Shown piece by piece: positions 16,254-25,477 of a stretch of DNA of 64,000 nucleotides (position 1 is the first letter of the stretch; each line of letters starts with the position of its first letter). The notes under the pieces were generated by a model. The model saw only the letters and a program-made list of their open reading frames with translations, made no database searches and was not told the DNA's origin. The DNA comes from Flavobacterium zhairuonense (GTDB lineage Bacteria; Bacteroidota; Bacteroidia; Flavobacteriales; Flavobacteriaceae). The position numbers and the translations under genes are program-made. The DNA lies in the NCBI RefSeq assembly GCF_004352915.1, contig NZ_SJSY01000064.1:95171-159170 (forward strand). The letters are read 5' to 3'.

Positions 16254-17456
16254 ATGTTAGAGACTAATAATGATATCAAATTTGACCAAATTCAGCACAC
16301 AGATTTGGGTCAATACGCAGACTTATACAAAGATGAATTATTAAATGAAGTGATTCCGTTTTGGGAAAAATATTCTATTGATAATCAGTACGGCGGATAT
16401 TTTACTTGTTTGGACAGGCAAGGTAACGTTTACGATACTGATAAATTCATCTGGTTGCAAGGCAGACAAGTATGGACTTTTTCGATGCTGTACAATAAAG
16501 TAGAAAAAAAACAGGAATGGCTTGATATAGCGCTTCATGGAGCAAAATTTTTGTTGGAAAACGGCAGAGACGAAGAAGGGAACTGGTATTTTTCTTTAAA
16601 CCAAAAAGGAGAACCTTTAGTAGTTCCGTATAACATATTTTCAGACTGTTTTGCTGCAATGGCATTTGGGGAATTGTACAAAGCCACAAACGACGCTTTG
16701 CACAAGGAAGTTGCCGTAAATACTTATAACAATATTATTGCAAGACAGAATGATCCGAAAGGAAAATGGAGTAAAGCATACAACGGCACAAGAGAATTGA
16801 AAAACTTTTCTCTTCCAATGATTTTATGCAATCTGTCTCTTCTTCTCGAAGAAGCAATTGGTAAAGAAGTGGTAGATCGAATGATTCCGCCACTTATTGA
16901 AGATATCATGACTAATTTCTTAAACAAAGAACACGGCATCATCATGGAAAATGTGGGAGCAAATGGTGCTTTTAGTGACAGTTTTGAAGGAAGAATCATC
17001 AATCCTGGCCATGGAAATGAATCAATGTGGTTCCTTATGGATATTGCGGCTCGATACAATAAACCAGAGCTTGTTAAGCAATGTGAAGAAATTTTAATCA
17101 AAACAACAGAATTTGGTTGGGATAAAGAGTTTGGAGGAATCTATTATTTCTTAGATATCAAAGGCCACCCGACACAAGAACTGCAATGGAACCAAAAGTT
17201 ATGGTGGGTTCATATCGAAACCATGATTTCTTTTGCGAAAGCTTATAAACTGACAGGTAACGAAAAAAGCAAGGAATGGTTTGTAAAACTTCACGATTAT
17301 ACCTGGAACCACTTTAGAGATGAAAAATACAAAGGAGAATGGTTTGGCTACCTGACCAGAGAAGGAAAACCGCTTCTAGAAGCAAAAGGAGGAAAATGGA
17401 AAGGATGCTTCCATGTTCCTAGAGGATTGTACGAATTATGGACGACTTTAAAATAA
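16254..17456 (+). CDS. N-acylglucosamine 2-epimerase family protein
   Basis: A 400-residue (alpha/alpha)6-barrel protein of the AGE (renin-binding protein) family with no signal peptide, so cytosolic. Family hallmarks are FIWLQGRQVWTFSMLY near 63-78, the catalytic-region His in GRIINPGHGNESMWFLMDIA (near 245), WWVHIETM, and the C-terminal His in GCFHVPRGLYELW (near 385). AGE enzymes interconvert GlcNAc and ManNAc; relatives act on mannose or cellobiose. In Bacteroides the AGE-type NanE works with NanL and NanT in sialic acid use, but no sialidase or neuraminate lyase is found here. In this locus, GlcNAc/ManNAc or mannose interconversion is the best inference. It is 34 bp upstream of susC. Confidence 0.83.
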   Translation: MLETNNDIKFDQIQHTDLGQYADLYKDELLNEVIPFWEKYSIDNQYGGYFTCLDRQGNVYDTDKFIWLQGRQVWTFSMLYNKVEKKQEWLDIALHGAKFLLENGRDEEGNWYFSLNQKGEPLVVPYNIFSDCFAAMAFGELYKATNDALHKEVAVNTYNNIIARQNDPKGKWSKAYNGTRELKNFSLPMILCNLSLLLEEAIGKEVVDRMIPPLIEDIMTNFLNKEHGIIMENVGANGAFSDSFEGRIINPGHGNESMWFLMDIAARYNKPELVKQCEEILIKTTEFGWDKEFGGIYYFLDIKGHPTQELQWNQKLWWVHIETMISFAKAYKLTGNEKSKEWFVKLHDYTWNHFRDEKYKGEWFGYLTREGKPLLEAKGGKWKGCFHVPRGLYELWTTLK

Positions 17457-17490
17457 ACTAATTAATCAAAAACCAAAATTATTATTAACT

Positions 17491-20400
17491 ATGAAAAAAG
17501 GAATATTATTCTTGATGTTTTGTTTGGTCTCGCTGTTTGCTGAGGCACAGACAAGACAGTTAAAAGGGGTGATTACAGATTCTGACGGCATGCCGCTGGT
17601 GGGAGCTAATGTTTTGATCCAAGGTTCAAAAACTGGAGCTTCGACAGATTTTAACGGAAGTTTTCAATTAGATGTACCAAACCAAAAAACAACGTTGCTT
17701 GTAAGTTACATCGGATTTAAAGACATGACGGTAGATGCTACAGGAAAAACTTCTATAAAAATACAAATGCAGTCTGTAACAAACCAAATGCAAGAAGTTG
17801 TTGTTGTTGGATATGGAACACAAAAGAAAGCAACTTTGACAGGAGCTATCGGAATTGTAAAAGGTGCTGATTTAAACAAAAGAGCAGTAGCGTCATTATC
17901 AACAGGATTGCAAGGAACTATTGCAGGGGTTACGGTACAACAAACTTCTGGAGAGCCAGGAAGTGATGGTTCTAATATCAGAATTAGAGGTATTGGTTCT
18001 GTAAATTCAAGCACATTTCCATTAGTATTGGTAGATGGTATCGAAATGGATATCAATCAAGTAGATATGAATACGGTTGAAAATGTTTCTGTTTTGAAAG
18101 ATGCTGCTTCAGCTTCTATCTACGGATCAAGAGCTTCAAATGGGGTAATTTTGATTACAACAAAAAGAGGAAAAGATGGAAAAATGAAAGTAAGTCTTGA
18201 TGCTTATACTTCGATCCAATCGCCTACAAACATGCCTGTAGTTTTAAAAGCAGCAGATTATCTTCAAGCGGAATTGAATTCTTTGGATAACGCTGGAGTT
18301 ACGATTCCTGCAGATCAGAGAGCAGCAAGAGAGCAAATGATTGCAGATCAAAGAAATTACAAACCAGACAACTGGAACAGATATGATACAGATTGGAAAG
18401 ATGCTACGATCAAAAAGAGCGCAATCATGACCAACAATAATATATCATTATCTGGAGGAGGAAAAGACATTAAATATTTTGGGGCATTCACTTCTCTTAA
18501 GCAAGATGGTTTGATTGAAAATAATAATTTCAGAAGAATCAATGTGAGATTAAATACAGATGCAAAAATTAACGAATGGTTAAAATTAAACAACGAAATC
18601 TCATATAGAACTTCTACTCAATTGACACCTGGAATTTCAACTCCAAAAGGAATCATAAACAAAGCTTTGTATATGTTGCCAACGCTTTCTGCGGTTAAAG
18701 AAATTGATGGAAACTGGGGGTACGGAAAAAATGGTGACAATCCTGTAGCAAATGCAGAAGCATCAGGAAGCCAAACTATTGAAAGACCTGAGATTTTGAT
18801 GAATGCTACTTTGATTGCTACTCCAGCAAGCGGATTGGAAGTATTAGCACAATACAGCTACAGAAAAACTGAAAACAGAGGTACGTTTATCACAACTCCA
18901 TACATGACTTCATTAAAAGGAGTGGTACAAGGTTATTACCCAGCTAGAGATGGTGTTACAGAGGCTTATAGTGCTAATGTTCGCAATTATTTTAGAGCAC
19001 AAGCTTCATATGCTAAAACTTTCGGTGAGCATGATTTTAAAATCATGGCAGGAACCCAAAGCGAGAATAATATTCTTAAAGATATCAGCGCGAGCAAAAA
19101 TGGTTTTGATTTAGAAAGATATTATTTAGTAAACGGTGATGGCGCAACAGCATCAGCAACAGGTGGAGCAACAGAGTGGGCAATGTCTTCTTTTTACGGA
19201 AGATTTAATTATGATTTTGGTGGAAAATATCTGTTTGAAGTAACTGGCCGTTACGATGGTTCTTCTAGATTTAGTGAAGGACAACGTTGGGGATTCTTCC
19301 CATCTTTCTCTGCTGGATGGATGGTGAGCAAGGAGAAATTTATGGAGCCAATCCTACATTATGTAAGTGATTTTAAGTTAAGAGCATCTGTAGGAACTCT
19401 AGGAAATCAAGATATCGGAAACTATCCTTATGCATCAACTATTCAGCCTGGATACAGCTATTGGCTAGACAAACAATTGGCTCAAGGTGTAGCGCAAACT
19501 ACATTATCAAATCCTAATGTTACATGGGAAAAATCAAAACAGACAGATTTTGGTCTTGACGCTACTTTCTTCAACAGAAAACTTTCTGCTACGTTTGATT
19601 ATTACATAAAAGACGTTTACGATATGCTTTTGGTTTATCCAGTAACTTATTATACAGGACTTAACGCAACTTATACTAACGCTGGTGATATGCAGAATAA
19701 AGGTTGGGAGGTTAGTTTGACATACAAAAATCATATTGGAGATTTTAACTACAGCGTTACAGGAAACTTGAGCAACAATGAAAATGAGATTACAAAATTA
19801 TACGGACCAAATTCAGACAGATCAGTTACTGTAGGATATCCTAACGGCGGAATCTGGGGTTATAAAACAGATGGATATTATGTAGACGCAGCCGATGTTG
19901 CAAATTCTCCAAAACTATCTAATGCAACAAAACCAGGTTATGTGAAGTATGTAAAAATGGATCCAACTGGAGCAAATCCAACTCTTATTACTGAAAATGA
20001 CAAAGTATATTTAGGAGATCCATTTCCTCATTATGAGTATGGATTGAATTTGACAGCAAGTTATAAAAACTTTGATTTGACTTGTTTTTTCCAAGGAGTT
20101 GGAGAGCGAAAAGTATTGATGAGCGGTATTGGAGTAAGACCATTCTTTAACGGATCAAATTTATTTGCACATCAAGTTGATTCTTGGACACCTGATCATC
20201 AGGATGCTGCCTATCCAATTTTAGTTCCTGAAGCGAACTCTGCTGATAACTTTGTTGCATCAGATAAATGGGTTAAAAACGGAGCTTACCTAAGATTGAA
20301 AAATATTGTTTTAGGATATAGTCTTCCAAAAACATTTTTAGAAAAAGCACATATTGACGGTCTTCGCCTTTATGTAAGCGGACAAAACTTATGGACTTTG

Positions 20401-20511
20401 AGTCATTTCTTTCCAGGATATGATCCAGAAGTAAGTTACGGAGGAAATCTAGGAGGAGAGTTTTACCCAATCATGCAGACGGTAACAGTAGGTGCTAACT
20501 TAAAATTTTAA
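17491..20511 (+). CDS. SusC-type TonB-dependent outer membrane transporter (PUL 1)
   Basis: A 1006-residue outer membrane importer. After the signal peptide (ends near EAQ at 20) comes a carboxypeptidase-like/CNA-type beta domain (QLKGVITDSDGMPLVGANVL, about 24-100), a TonB-dependent plug (VVVVGYGTQKKATLTGA, then IRIRGIGSVNSSTFPLVLVDG and VLKDAASASIYGSRASNGVI) and a 22-strand barrel ending in the aromatic-terminated strand TVTVGANLKF. It has no STN domain, so unlike the SusC of PUL 2 it is not wired to an anti-sigma factor. It pairs with SusD only 4 bp downstream to move oligosaccharides into the periplasm. Confidence 0.93.
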   Translation: MKKGILFLMFCLVSLFAEAQTRQLKGVITDSDGMPLVGANVLIQGSKTGASTDFNGSFQLDVPNQKTTLLVSYIGFKDMTVDATGKTSIKIQMQSVTNQMQEVVVVGYGTQKKATLTGAIGIVKGADLNKRAVASLSTGLQGTIAGVTVQQTSGEPGSDGSNIRIRGIGSVNSSTFPLVLVDGIEMDINQVDMNTVENVSVLKDAASASIYGSRASNGVILITTKRGKDGKMKVSLDAYTSIQSPTNMPVVLKAADYLQAELNSLDNAGVTIPADQRAAREQMIADQRNYKPDNWNRYDTDWKDATIKKSAIMTNNNISLSGGGKDIKYFGAFTSLKQDGLIENNNFRRINVRLNTDAKINEWLKLNNEISYRTSTQLTPGISTPKGIINKALYMLPTLSAVKEIDGNWGYGKNGDNPVANAEASGSQTIERPEILMNATLIATPASGLEVLAQYSYRKTENRGTFITTPYMTSLKGVVQGYYPARDGVTEAYSANVRNYFRAQASYAKTFGEHDFKIMAGTQSENNILKDISASKNGFDLERYYLVNGDGATASATGGATEWAMSSFYGRFNYDFGGKYLFEVTGRYDGSSRFSEGQRWGFFPSFSAGWMVSKEKFMEPILHYVSDFKLRASVGTLGNQDIGNYPYASTIQPGYSYWLDKQLAQGVAQTTLSNPNVTWEKSKQTDFGLDATFFNRKLSATFDYYIKDVYDMLLVYPVTYYTGLNATYTNAGDMQNKGWEVSLTYKNHIGDFNYSVTGNLSNNENEITKLYGPNSDRSVTVGYPNGGIWGYKTDGYYVDAADVANSPKLSNATKPGYVKYVKMDPTGANPTLITENDKVYLGDPFPHYEYGLNLTASYKNFDLTCFFQGVGERKVLMSGIGVRPFFNGSNLFAHQVDSWTPDHQDAAYPILVPEANSADNFVASDKWVKNGAYLRLKNIVLGYSLPKTFLEKAHIDGLRLYVSGQNLWTLSHFFPGYDPEVSYGGNLGGEFYPIMQTVTVGANLKF

Positions 20512-20515
20512 CAAG

Positions 20516-22360
20516 ATGAATTTAATTAAGAAAACAGTTATAGGATTAAGCCTTATCGTTGGGTTAGGATCTTGTGATGATTATATAGACAAAGAGCCTT
20601 TGAGTGATTATTTATCCTCAAACTTTTACAACAACGAAGCAGCAATTAAACAAGGTACGAACGGTTCGTACCAAGGTTTATACATGGAAAGCAGCCAATT
20701 GCCGTTTTTCACGCTTTATGATATGTACACTCCAATGGGAATTGAAAGAGCCGATAACAGCTCGATTGGAGTAAACAATGTAAACTTGGAAAATAACTTT
20801 ATTGTAGAAGCACAATGGGCCAACTTTTATAAAGGAGTTGCCAGAGCAAATACGGTTATTGAAGGTTCTGCACCATACATTGACGATTTAAGCGATAAAG
20901 CAAAACAATATGTGGCTGAAAATAAAGTAATCAGAGCGACTCACTATCATTATTTGATTTCTTTATACGGAGATGTACCTTTCTTTACAAAATCGGTTAC
21001 GCCAGAAGAGCAAAAAAGTGCCACAAGAAAACCTTGGATGGAAATTGTTGATTATTTATTAAATGATCTTGAAGAGGCAAGCACGCAATTGCCTTGGCAA
21101 GCTACAGAACAAGGACGTGCAGATAAATCGTATGCTTTGGGTCTAAAAGCTAGAATTGCTTTATACGCTGGATCTTGGTGCAAAGAAGGTTTCGGTCAAA
21201 AAGGAACAAAAGACGCAGCAAAAGCCGCTTATTATTTCGACATTGCAGCTCAGACTTCAAGAAGGATTATTCAAGAATCAGGGAGAGGTTTAGCACCAAA
21301 TTTTGATGATTTATTTACAAGAGCAGGACAGCTTACTGGACCAGCAAAAAGAGAAAATATTTTCGCACTTGCTTATTCTGATCAAGCATCAAAAAAGACA
21401 CATTATCAGTCATTTGGTGAAATGGCAAGAACAGTTGGAGGACAATCAGGAAGATTCCCAACGCAATTATTAGTGGATACTTTTGAAATGGCAAACGGAA
21501 AAAGAATTGACGAACCAGGTTCTGGTTATGATCCTAAAAATCCATTTGCCAATAGAGATCCTCGTTTAAAAATGTCTATTTATACGCATAAATCTAACAT
21601 AATCGCGAACAATGGAGGAGTAAAATTGAACATCACTATGGAGTTGTACAAACCAACCACTTTGTCATTTGATGCGGCAAATAATTCGACTTCAATTTCA
21701 AATCTTGATTATACAGGATCTGTGGCTCAGTATGGTTATATTCAGAGTGGTGTTGGATATTTATGGAGAAAATACAATTATTTTAATGATGAAATTGTTT
21801 CTGAGCCTTCATACAATATTTTGATGATGCGTTATGCAGAGATTTTGTTAATGTATGCAGAAGCAAAAATCGAATTGAATCAAATTGATGGTACAGTAAC
21901 AGGTGCTATCAACGAAGTAAGAGGGAGAGTAAACATGCCAGCAACAACACTTACAGATCAAGCAAAATTAAGACAATTGGTTCGTAGAGAGCGTAAAGTA
22001 GAACTTATCAGAGAAGCAGGTTTGCATTTCTTCGATATGAGAAGATGGAGAACAGGAGCTTTAGAAAATGCTGAAAGAACATACGGTTTCCCAATTGCGA
22101 CTGGAGTAAATGCGGCTACGAATACTTATCCTGATGGATATACTCAAGTTACTGCAGACATGGTTCCAACTTATGGAGCGGCAGGTTCTGAAAGAGATTT
22201 GAATGATTTGGCGCTTTACGGTGCTTATGGCAGCAAATTACGTCAAAGAGATGCCGACAGACCAAACAACTGGAATGACAAATTCTATTTATGGCCAATT
22301 CCACAAGTAGAAAGAAACAAAGCGCCTTGGTTGACGCAAAATGATGGCTACGGTCAATAA
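20516..22360 (+). CDS. SusD-type glycan-binding lipoprotein (PUL 1)
   Basis: A 614-residue RagB/SusD protein. The lipobox is GLGSCDDY (Cys near 20), which places it on the cell surface with SusC. The N-terminal tetratricopeptide-like part is seen in YNNEAAIKQGTNGSYQGLY and VARANTVIEG; the C-terminal SusD domain has YNILMMRYAEILLMYAEAKIELNQ, INEVRGRVNMP, RRERKVELIREAGLHFFDMRRW and the closing FYLWPIPQVERN. It forms the lid of the SusC importer and binds the glycan. Start 4 bp after the SusC stop. Confidence 0.93.
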   Translation: MNLIKKTVIGLSLIVGLGSCDDYIDKEPLSDYLSSNFYNNEAAIKQGTNGSYQGLYMESSQLPFFTLYDMYTPMGIERADNSSIGVNNVNLENNFIVEAQWANFYKGVARANTVIEGSAPYIDDLSDKAKQYVAENKVIRATHYHYLISLYGDVPFFTKSVTPEEQKSATRKPWMEIVDYLLNDLEEASTQLPWQATEQGRADKSYALGLKARIALYAGSWCKEGFGQKGTKDAAKAAYYFDIAAQTSRRIIQESGRGLAPNFDDLFTRAGQLTGPAKRENIFALAYSDQASKKTHYQSFGEMARTVGGQSGRFPTQLLVDTFEMANGKRIDEPGSGYDPKNPFANRDPRLKMSIYTHKSNIIANNGGVKLNITMELYKPTTLSFDAANNSTSISNLDYTGSVAQYGYIQSGVGYLWRKYNYFNDEIVSEPSYNILMMRYAEILLMYAEAKIELNQIDGTVTGAINEVRGRVNMPATTLTDQAKLRQLVRRERKVELIREAGLHFFDMRRWRTGALENAERTYGFPIATGVNAATNTYPDGYTQVTADMVPTYGAAGSERDLNDLALYGAYGSKLRQRDADRPNNWNDKFYLWPIPQVERNKAPWLTQNDGYGQ

Positions 22361-22388
22361 TCGTTAATTAAAAAGATAAAGATAGAAA

Positions 22389-24215
22389 ATGAAAAAAATA
22401 TTTTATTTGCTTATGAGTCTGCTGCTATTGTCCTCGTGTGACGATAGTTTTAAAGACGAACGCAGCTATCAATCGGCGAAGATTGTAGCCGTTAAATTGA
22501 ATAATGTTTTATATAACATTGCAGAGAATGACGCGAACGAGGCAAAGGTTGTTTTGCCTGCTGGTACTAATCTTAAAGATGTTAAAACAGAAATATTAGT
22601 AACTAATGGTACTGTTGTAAGTCCAGAAAACAATGTTAATCGTGATTTGACTAAACCAGTAGATGTTTCTATTTCGGGTCAAGACGGTGAAAATAGTGTT
22701 TGGAAACTTATTGTACAATCACCTCCAAAATTGACAAATCTTAGTGTTGTTGGACTTCCAATCGCAAAAGACAAAATCTTCTTTGGAAAAACTTCGATAA
22801 TTGTTCAAGTTCCAGTTGGAACAGACATTACGAATTTGGCTGTTACTTATGATTTCTCAAATGGTACATTGAAAAATTATGTAAATGGAACAGCGAAAGA
22901 TTATAGTTTTAATCTGCCAAGTAAAGCGCCTTTTAGCTTAGAAGTGCTTGGAGTTGACGGTGTAACAGTTTACAAATACGATGTAGTATTTACTTCAGAA
23001 GCTGTTGGTCCTGCAAAAATCAATAGTATGGTAATTAATGGAGATGTAACTTCTGAAATTATTATCGTTGATGCAGCTAAAAATATTGTACAACCTGTTG
23101 TTCCTTATTTGACTAGTTTCTCAGACGCAACAGTTGTCATTAATGCTTCTTTTGGAAATACAATTGATCCTGCTTTCAAAGGAACAAACGTAAATACATT
23201 AGCTGGATTTAAAGTTAAAATAACGGGAACTGACGGAATTGAACGCGAATTCACAGTGAAGAATCCTTTGATTAAATCAAATCCAATTTTGGAAAAATCT
23301 CACGCTGATTTTGGTTTTGCAGCAAATGCAGGTTCATCTGCAGGATTCAGTGGAAACAATATCGTAATTGCGACAAATGCAATGAATGCAGGACAAACTG
23401 CGGTGTTAGGTATCAACGCTTACGACTTGTCAGGAAACTACTTAAACGGACTTGCGAAAACAGGTACAAATTTCGACGGTGGTGCAGTTACAGGTATTAG
23501 AAAATTAGCTACAGATGACAACGGAAAAATCCTTGGTGTACAGCTTGGAGCTGGAGCTGGTGCCGCAACCACTTTATCAATCATCAAATGGAATTCTATT
23601 TCAGATGCAGCGCCAACGAACTACATTACGTATTCTCAAAACAGTTTAGGTTTAACATTTGCACCAAGAAGTGCTGGCATCAGCATCTCGGGATCATTGG
23701 ATGGAAATGCTACAATTACAGTTCCTTTGGCACAAAAAACAAATGTATTAATCTGGAAAGTAGTTAATGGAGTTTTAAATCCAACACCAACACAGCAATC
23801 ATTCCCTTACTCAGGAACTGGTTTCTACTATAGTGTTCAGCCAGATGATACAGGATTTGTTGGAGCTTCGACAGGAACAGCATATAGCGGAATCAATTTG
23901 ATGAGTGGTTCTTTCTCTGAGACTTTTAAAACAACTTCAGGATCAGTAACAACAGATTGTAAAACAATTGTTTATAAAGGAAGAAAATACATTGCTTATG
24001 TTGCATTTGTTGGCGGTAAACACGTTTTCAGATTAGTAGATTACACTACAGCAAGTACAGCTGCTCTTGAAAGTCCAATTTTAGAAATTACAGGAGCTGC
24101 AGTTTCAAATGCTAATAATACTGTAGATGCTGACTTTGCAGTAATAAATGGCAAATTGCATGTGTTGTATTATGGAACAAACGATAAACTAGCAGTTTAC
24201 AAATTAGAAAAATAA
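22389..24215 (+). CDS. surface glycan-binding lipoprotein (DUF5018/DUF4623-like, SusE position)
   Basis: A 608-residue lipoprotein (lipobox LLLLSSCDDS) directly downstream of SusD. The N-terminal 280 residues contain three repeated Ig-like beta modules of DUF5018 type (ITNLAVTYDFSNG, VYKYDVVF; VEKE-like strands such as SVWKLIVQS and EREFTVKN). The C-terminal 300 residues look like a beta-propeller or DUF4623-like domain rich in Gly/Thr (LATDDNGKILGVQLGAG, YKGRKYIAYVAFVGGKHVFRLVDYT, NGKLHVLYYGTNDKL). Position and architecture are those of a surface glycan-binding protein (SusE/SGBP), with no catalytic motif. Specificity cannot be read. Confidence 0.75.
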   Translation: MKKIFYLLMSLLLLSSCDDSFKDERSYQSAKIVAVKLNNVLYNIAENDANEAKVVLPAGTNLKDVKTEILVTNGTVVSPENNVNRDLTKPVDVSISGQDGENSVWKLIVQSPPKLTNLSVVGLPIAKDKIFFGKTSIIVQVPVGTDITNLAVTYDFSNGTLKNYVNGTAKDYSFNLPSKAPFSLEVLGVDGVTVYKYDVVFTSEAVGPAKINSMVINGDVTSEIIIVDAAKNIVQPVVPYLTSFSDATVVINASFGNTIDPAFKGTNVNTLAGFKVKITGTDGIEREFTVKNPLIKSNPILEKSHADFGFAANAGSSAGFSGNNIVIATNAMNAGQTAVLGINAYDLSGNYLNGLAKTGTNFDGGAVTGIRKLATDDNGKILGVQLGAGAGAATTLSIIKWNSISDAAPTNYITYSQNSLGLTFAPRSAGISISGSLDGNATITVPLAQKTNVLIWKVVNGVLNPTPTQQSFPYSGTGFYYSVQPDDTGFVGASTGTAYSGINLMSGSFSETFKTTSGSVTTDCKTIVYKGRKYIAYVAFVGGKHVFRLVDYTTASTAALESPILEITGAAVSNANNTVDADFAVINGKLHVLYYGTNDKLAVYKLEK

Positions 24216-24221
24216 AACTTT

Positions 24222-24253
24222 AGGAGATTTTCTTTGAAAAGAGAAAATCTCCT
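24222..24253 (+). terminator. inter-cistronic hairpin after the glycan-binding lipoprotein
   Basis: Perfect 12-bp arms AGGAGATTTTCT (24222-24233) and AGAAAATCTCCT (24242-24253) with an 8-nt loop. It is followed by ttaaaaaca rather than a clean T run, so it may act as a partial terminator or mRNA-stabilising stem that lowers expression of the enzymes relative to SusCD. Confidence 0.6.
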
Positions 24254-24268
24254 TTAAAAACAATAAAA

Positions 24269-25399
24269 ATGAAAAAGTTATTAATCTTATCTCTTGCTGT
24301 ATTATTTTTTGCGTGCAATAGCGAAGAACCGCCAAGAGTTTATCCAAACAATCCAGTTCAAACAGGAAAAGCCATGAAGGGTGTTTGGGTTACCAATGTA
24401 GCTTCAACGGCTTTGGGTTCGTTAAATGCCATTAAAGAAACGGTACAGACCTGCAAAAAATCAAACATTACAGATATTTATGTGGTGGTTTGGAATAAAG
24501 GAAGAACGCTTTATCCAAGTGAAATCATGAATAAAGAATTTGGTATTTCAATCATGGAAGGTTATGAAGGGAGAGATCCATTGCTGGAAATGATTACCGA
24601 AGCACATAAAGAAAAAATAAAAGTTCATGCTTGGTTTGAATATGGTTTTGCTGCTTCAAATGGACAGCAAGGTGGCGTGATTTTGAAAAAATATCCGCAA
24701 TGGGCTGCTAAAGATGCTTCTAAAAATTTATTGGTTTCGTCAAATGGTTTTGAATGGATGAATGGAATAAATCCAGATGTCCAGAATTTTATGAAATCTT
24801 TGATTTTAGAAGTGGTAAAAAAATACGATGTTGACGGTATTCAAGGTGACGACAGACTTCCAGCAATGCCAATCGCAGGTGGATATGACGATTATACTGT
24901 TCAATTGTATAAGACAGAAAAAGGTGTTAATCCGCCAACAAATGAAAAAGATGCAGCATGGCAAGATTGGAGAGCAAATAAATTGACTGAATTCTTAGGC
25001 GATTTATACAAAGCTGTAAAAGCCGCAAAACCTACTGTAATTGTTTCAATGGCACCAAGTGTGCATCCGTGGGCAAAGGATAATTATTTGCAGGATTGGC
25101 CAACTTGGTTGGATAAAAAATATTGCGATTATGTAATTCCACAGATTTATAGTTATGATTTTTCAGCTTATTCACAAACATTAAAATCACAAGTTTCTTA
25201 TGTTAAGAATAGCGCAGACCGTTCAAAATTGTTTGCTGGGGTTTTGATTCAATCTGGAACGTACAACGCCACGAACCAGTTTGTAGAACAAATGGTGAAC
25301 GAGAACAGAAACAATTATGTAAACGGAGAAATATTCTTCTTTTTTGAAGGATTAAAATACAATTCTGAATATTTTACTACCAAATACGCTTCAAAATAA
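24269..25399 (+). CDS. GHL10-family glycoside hydrolase-like lipoprotein (copy 2)
   Basis: A 376-residue paralogue of the PUL 1 first gene. The lipobox is LAVLFFACNSE (Cys near 16), then the GHL10 TIM barrel from residue 35: KGVWVTNVASTALGS, ITDIYVVVWNKGRTLYPSEI, KVHAWFEYGF, the acidic loop YDVDGIQGDDRLPAMP (about 187-202), IVSMAPSVHPWAKD and CDYVIPQIYSYD. The acidic and aromatic residues are shared with copy 1; the C-terminal end differs most (the QVYRKTIESY region of copy 1 becomes QIYSYDFSAY). Two surface lipoprotein copies could differ in chain end or side-chain preference. Hairpins flank it on both sides, making it a possible separate expression unit. Confidence 0.85.
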   Translation: MKKLLILSLAVLFFACNSEEPPRVYPNNPVQTGKAMKGVWVTNVASTALGSLNAIKETVQTCKKSNITDIYVVVWNKGRTLYPSEIMNKEFGISIMEGYEGRDPLLEMITEAHKEKIKVHAWFEYGFAASNGQQGGVILKKYPQWAAKDASKNLLVSSNGFEWMNGINPDVQNFMKSLILEVVKKYDVDGIQGDDRLPAMPIAGGYDDYTVQLYKTEKGVNPPTNEKDAAWQDWRANKLTEFLGDLYKAVKAAKPTVIVSMAPSVHPWAKDNYLQDWPTWLDKKYCDYVIPQIYSYDFSAYSQTLKSQVSYVKNSADRSKLFAGVLIQSGTYNATNQFVEQMVNENRNNYVNGEIFFFFEGLKYNSEYFTTKYASK

Positions 25400-25407
25400 T
25401 TTAAAAT

Positions 25408-25442
25408 ATACTACTGCCAGAATCTATTTTTGGCAGTAGTAT
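25408..25442 (+). terminator. hairpin after GHL10 copy 2
   Basis: Perfect 12-bp arms ATACTACTGCCA (25408-25419) and TGGCAGTAGTAT (25431-25442) with an 11-nt loop, followed by tttacataaaaaaa. It is a likely partial terminator; transcription into the next genes may depend on read-through. Confidence 0.6.
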
Positions 25443-25477
25443 TTACATAAAAAAATCAAGCAGAGAAAAATTTAGAT

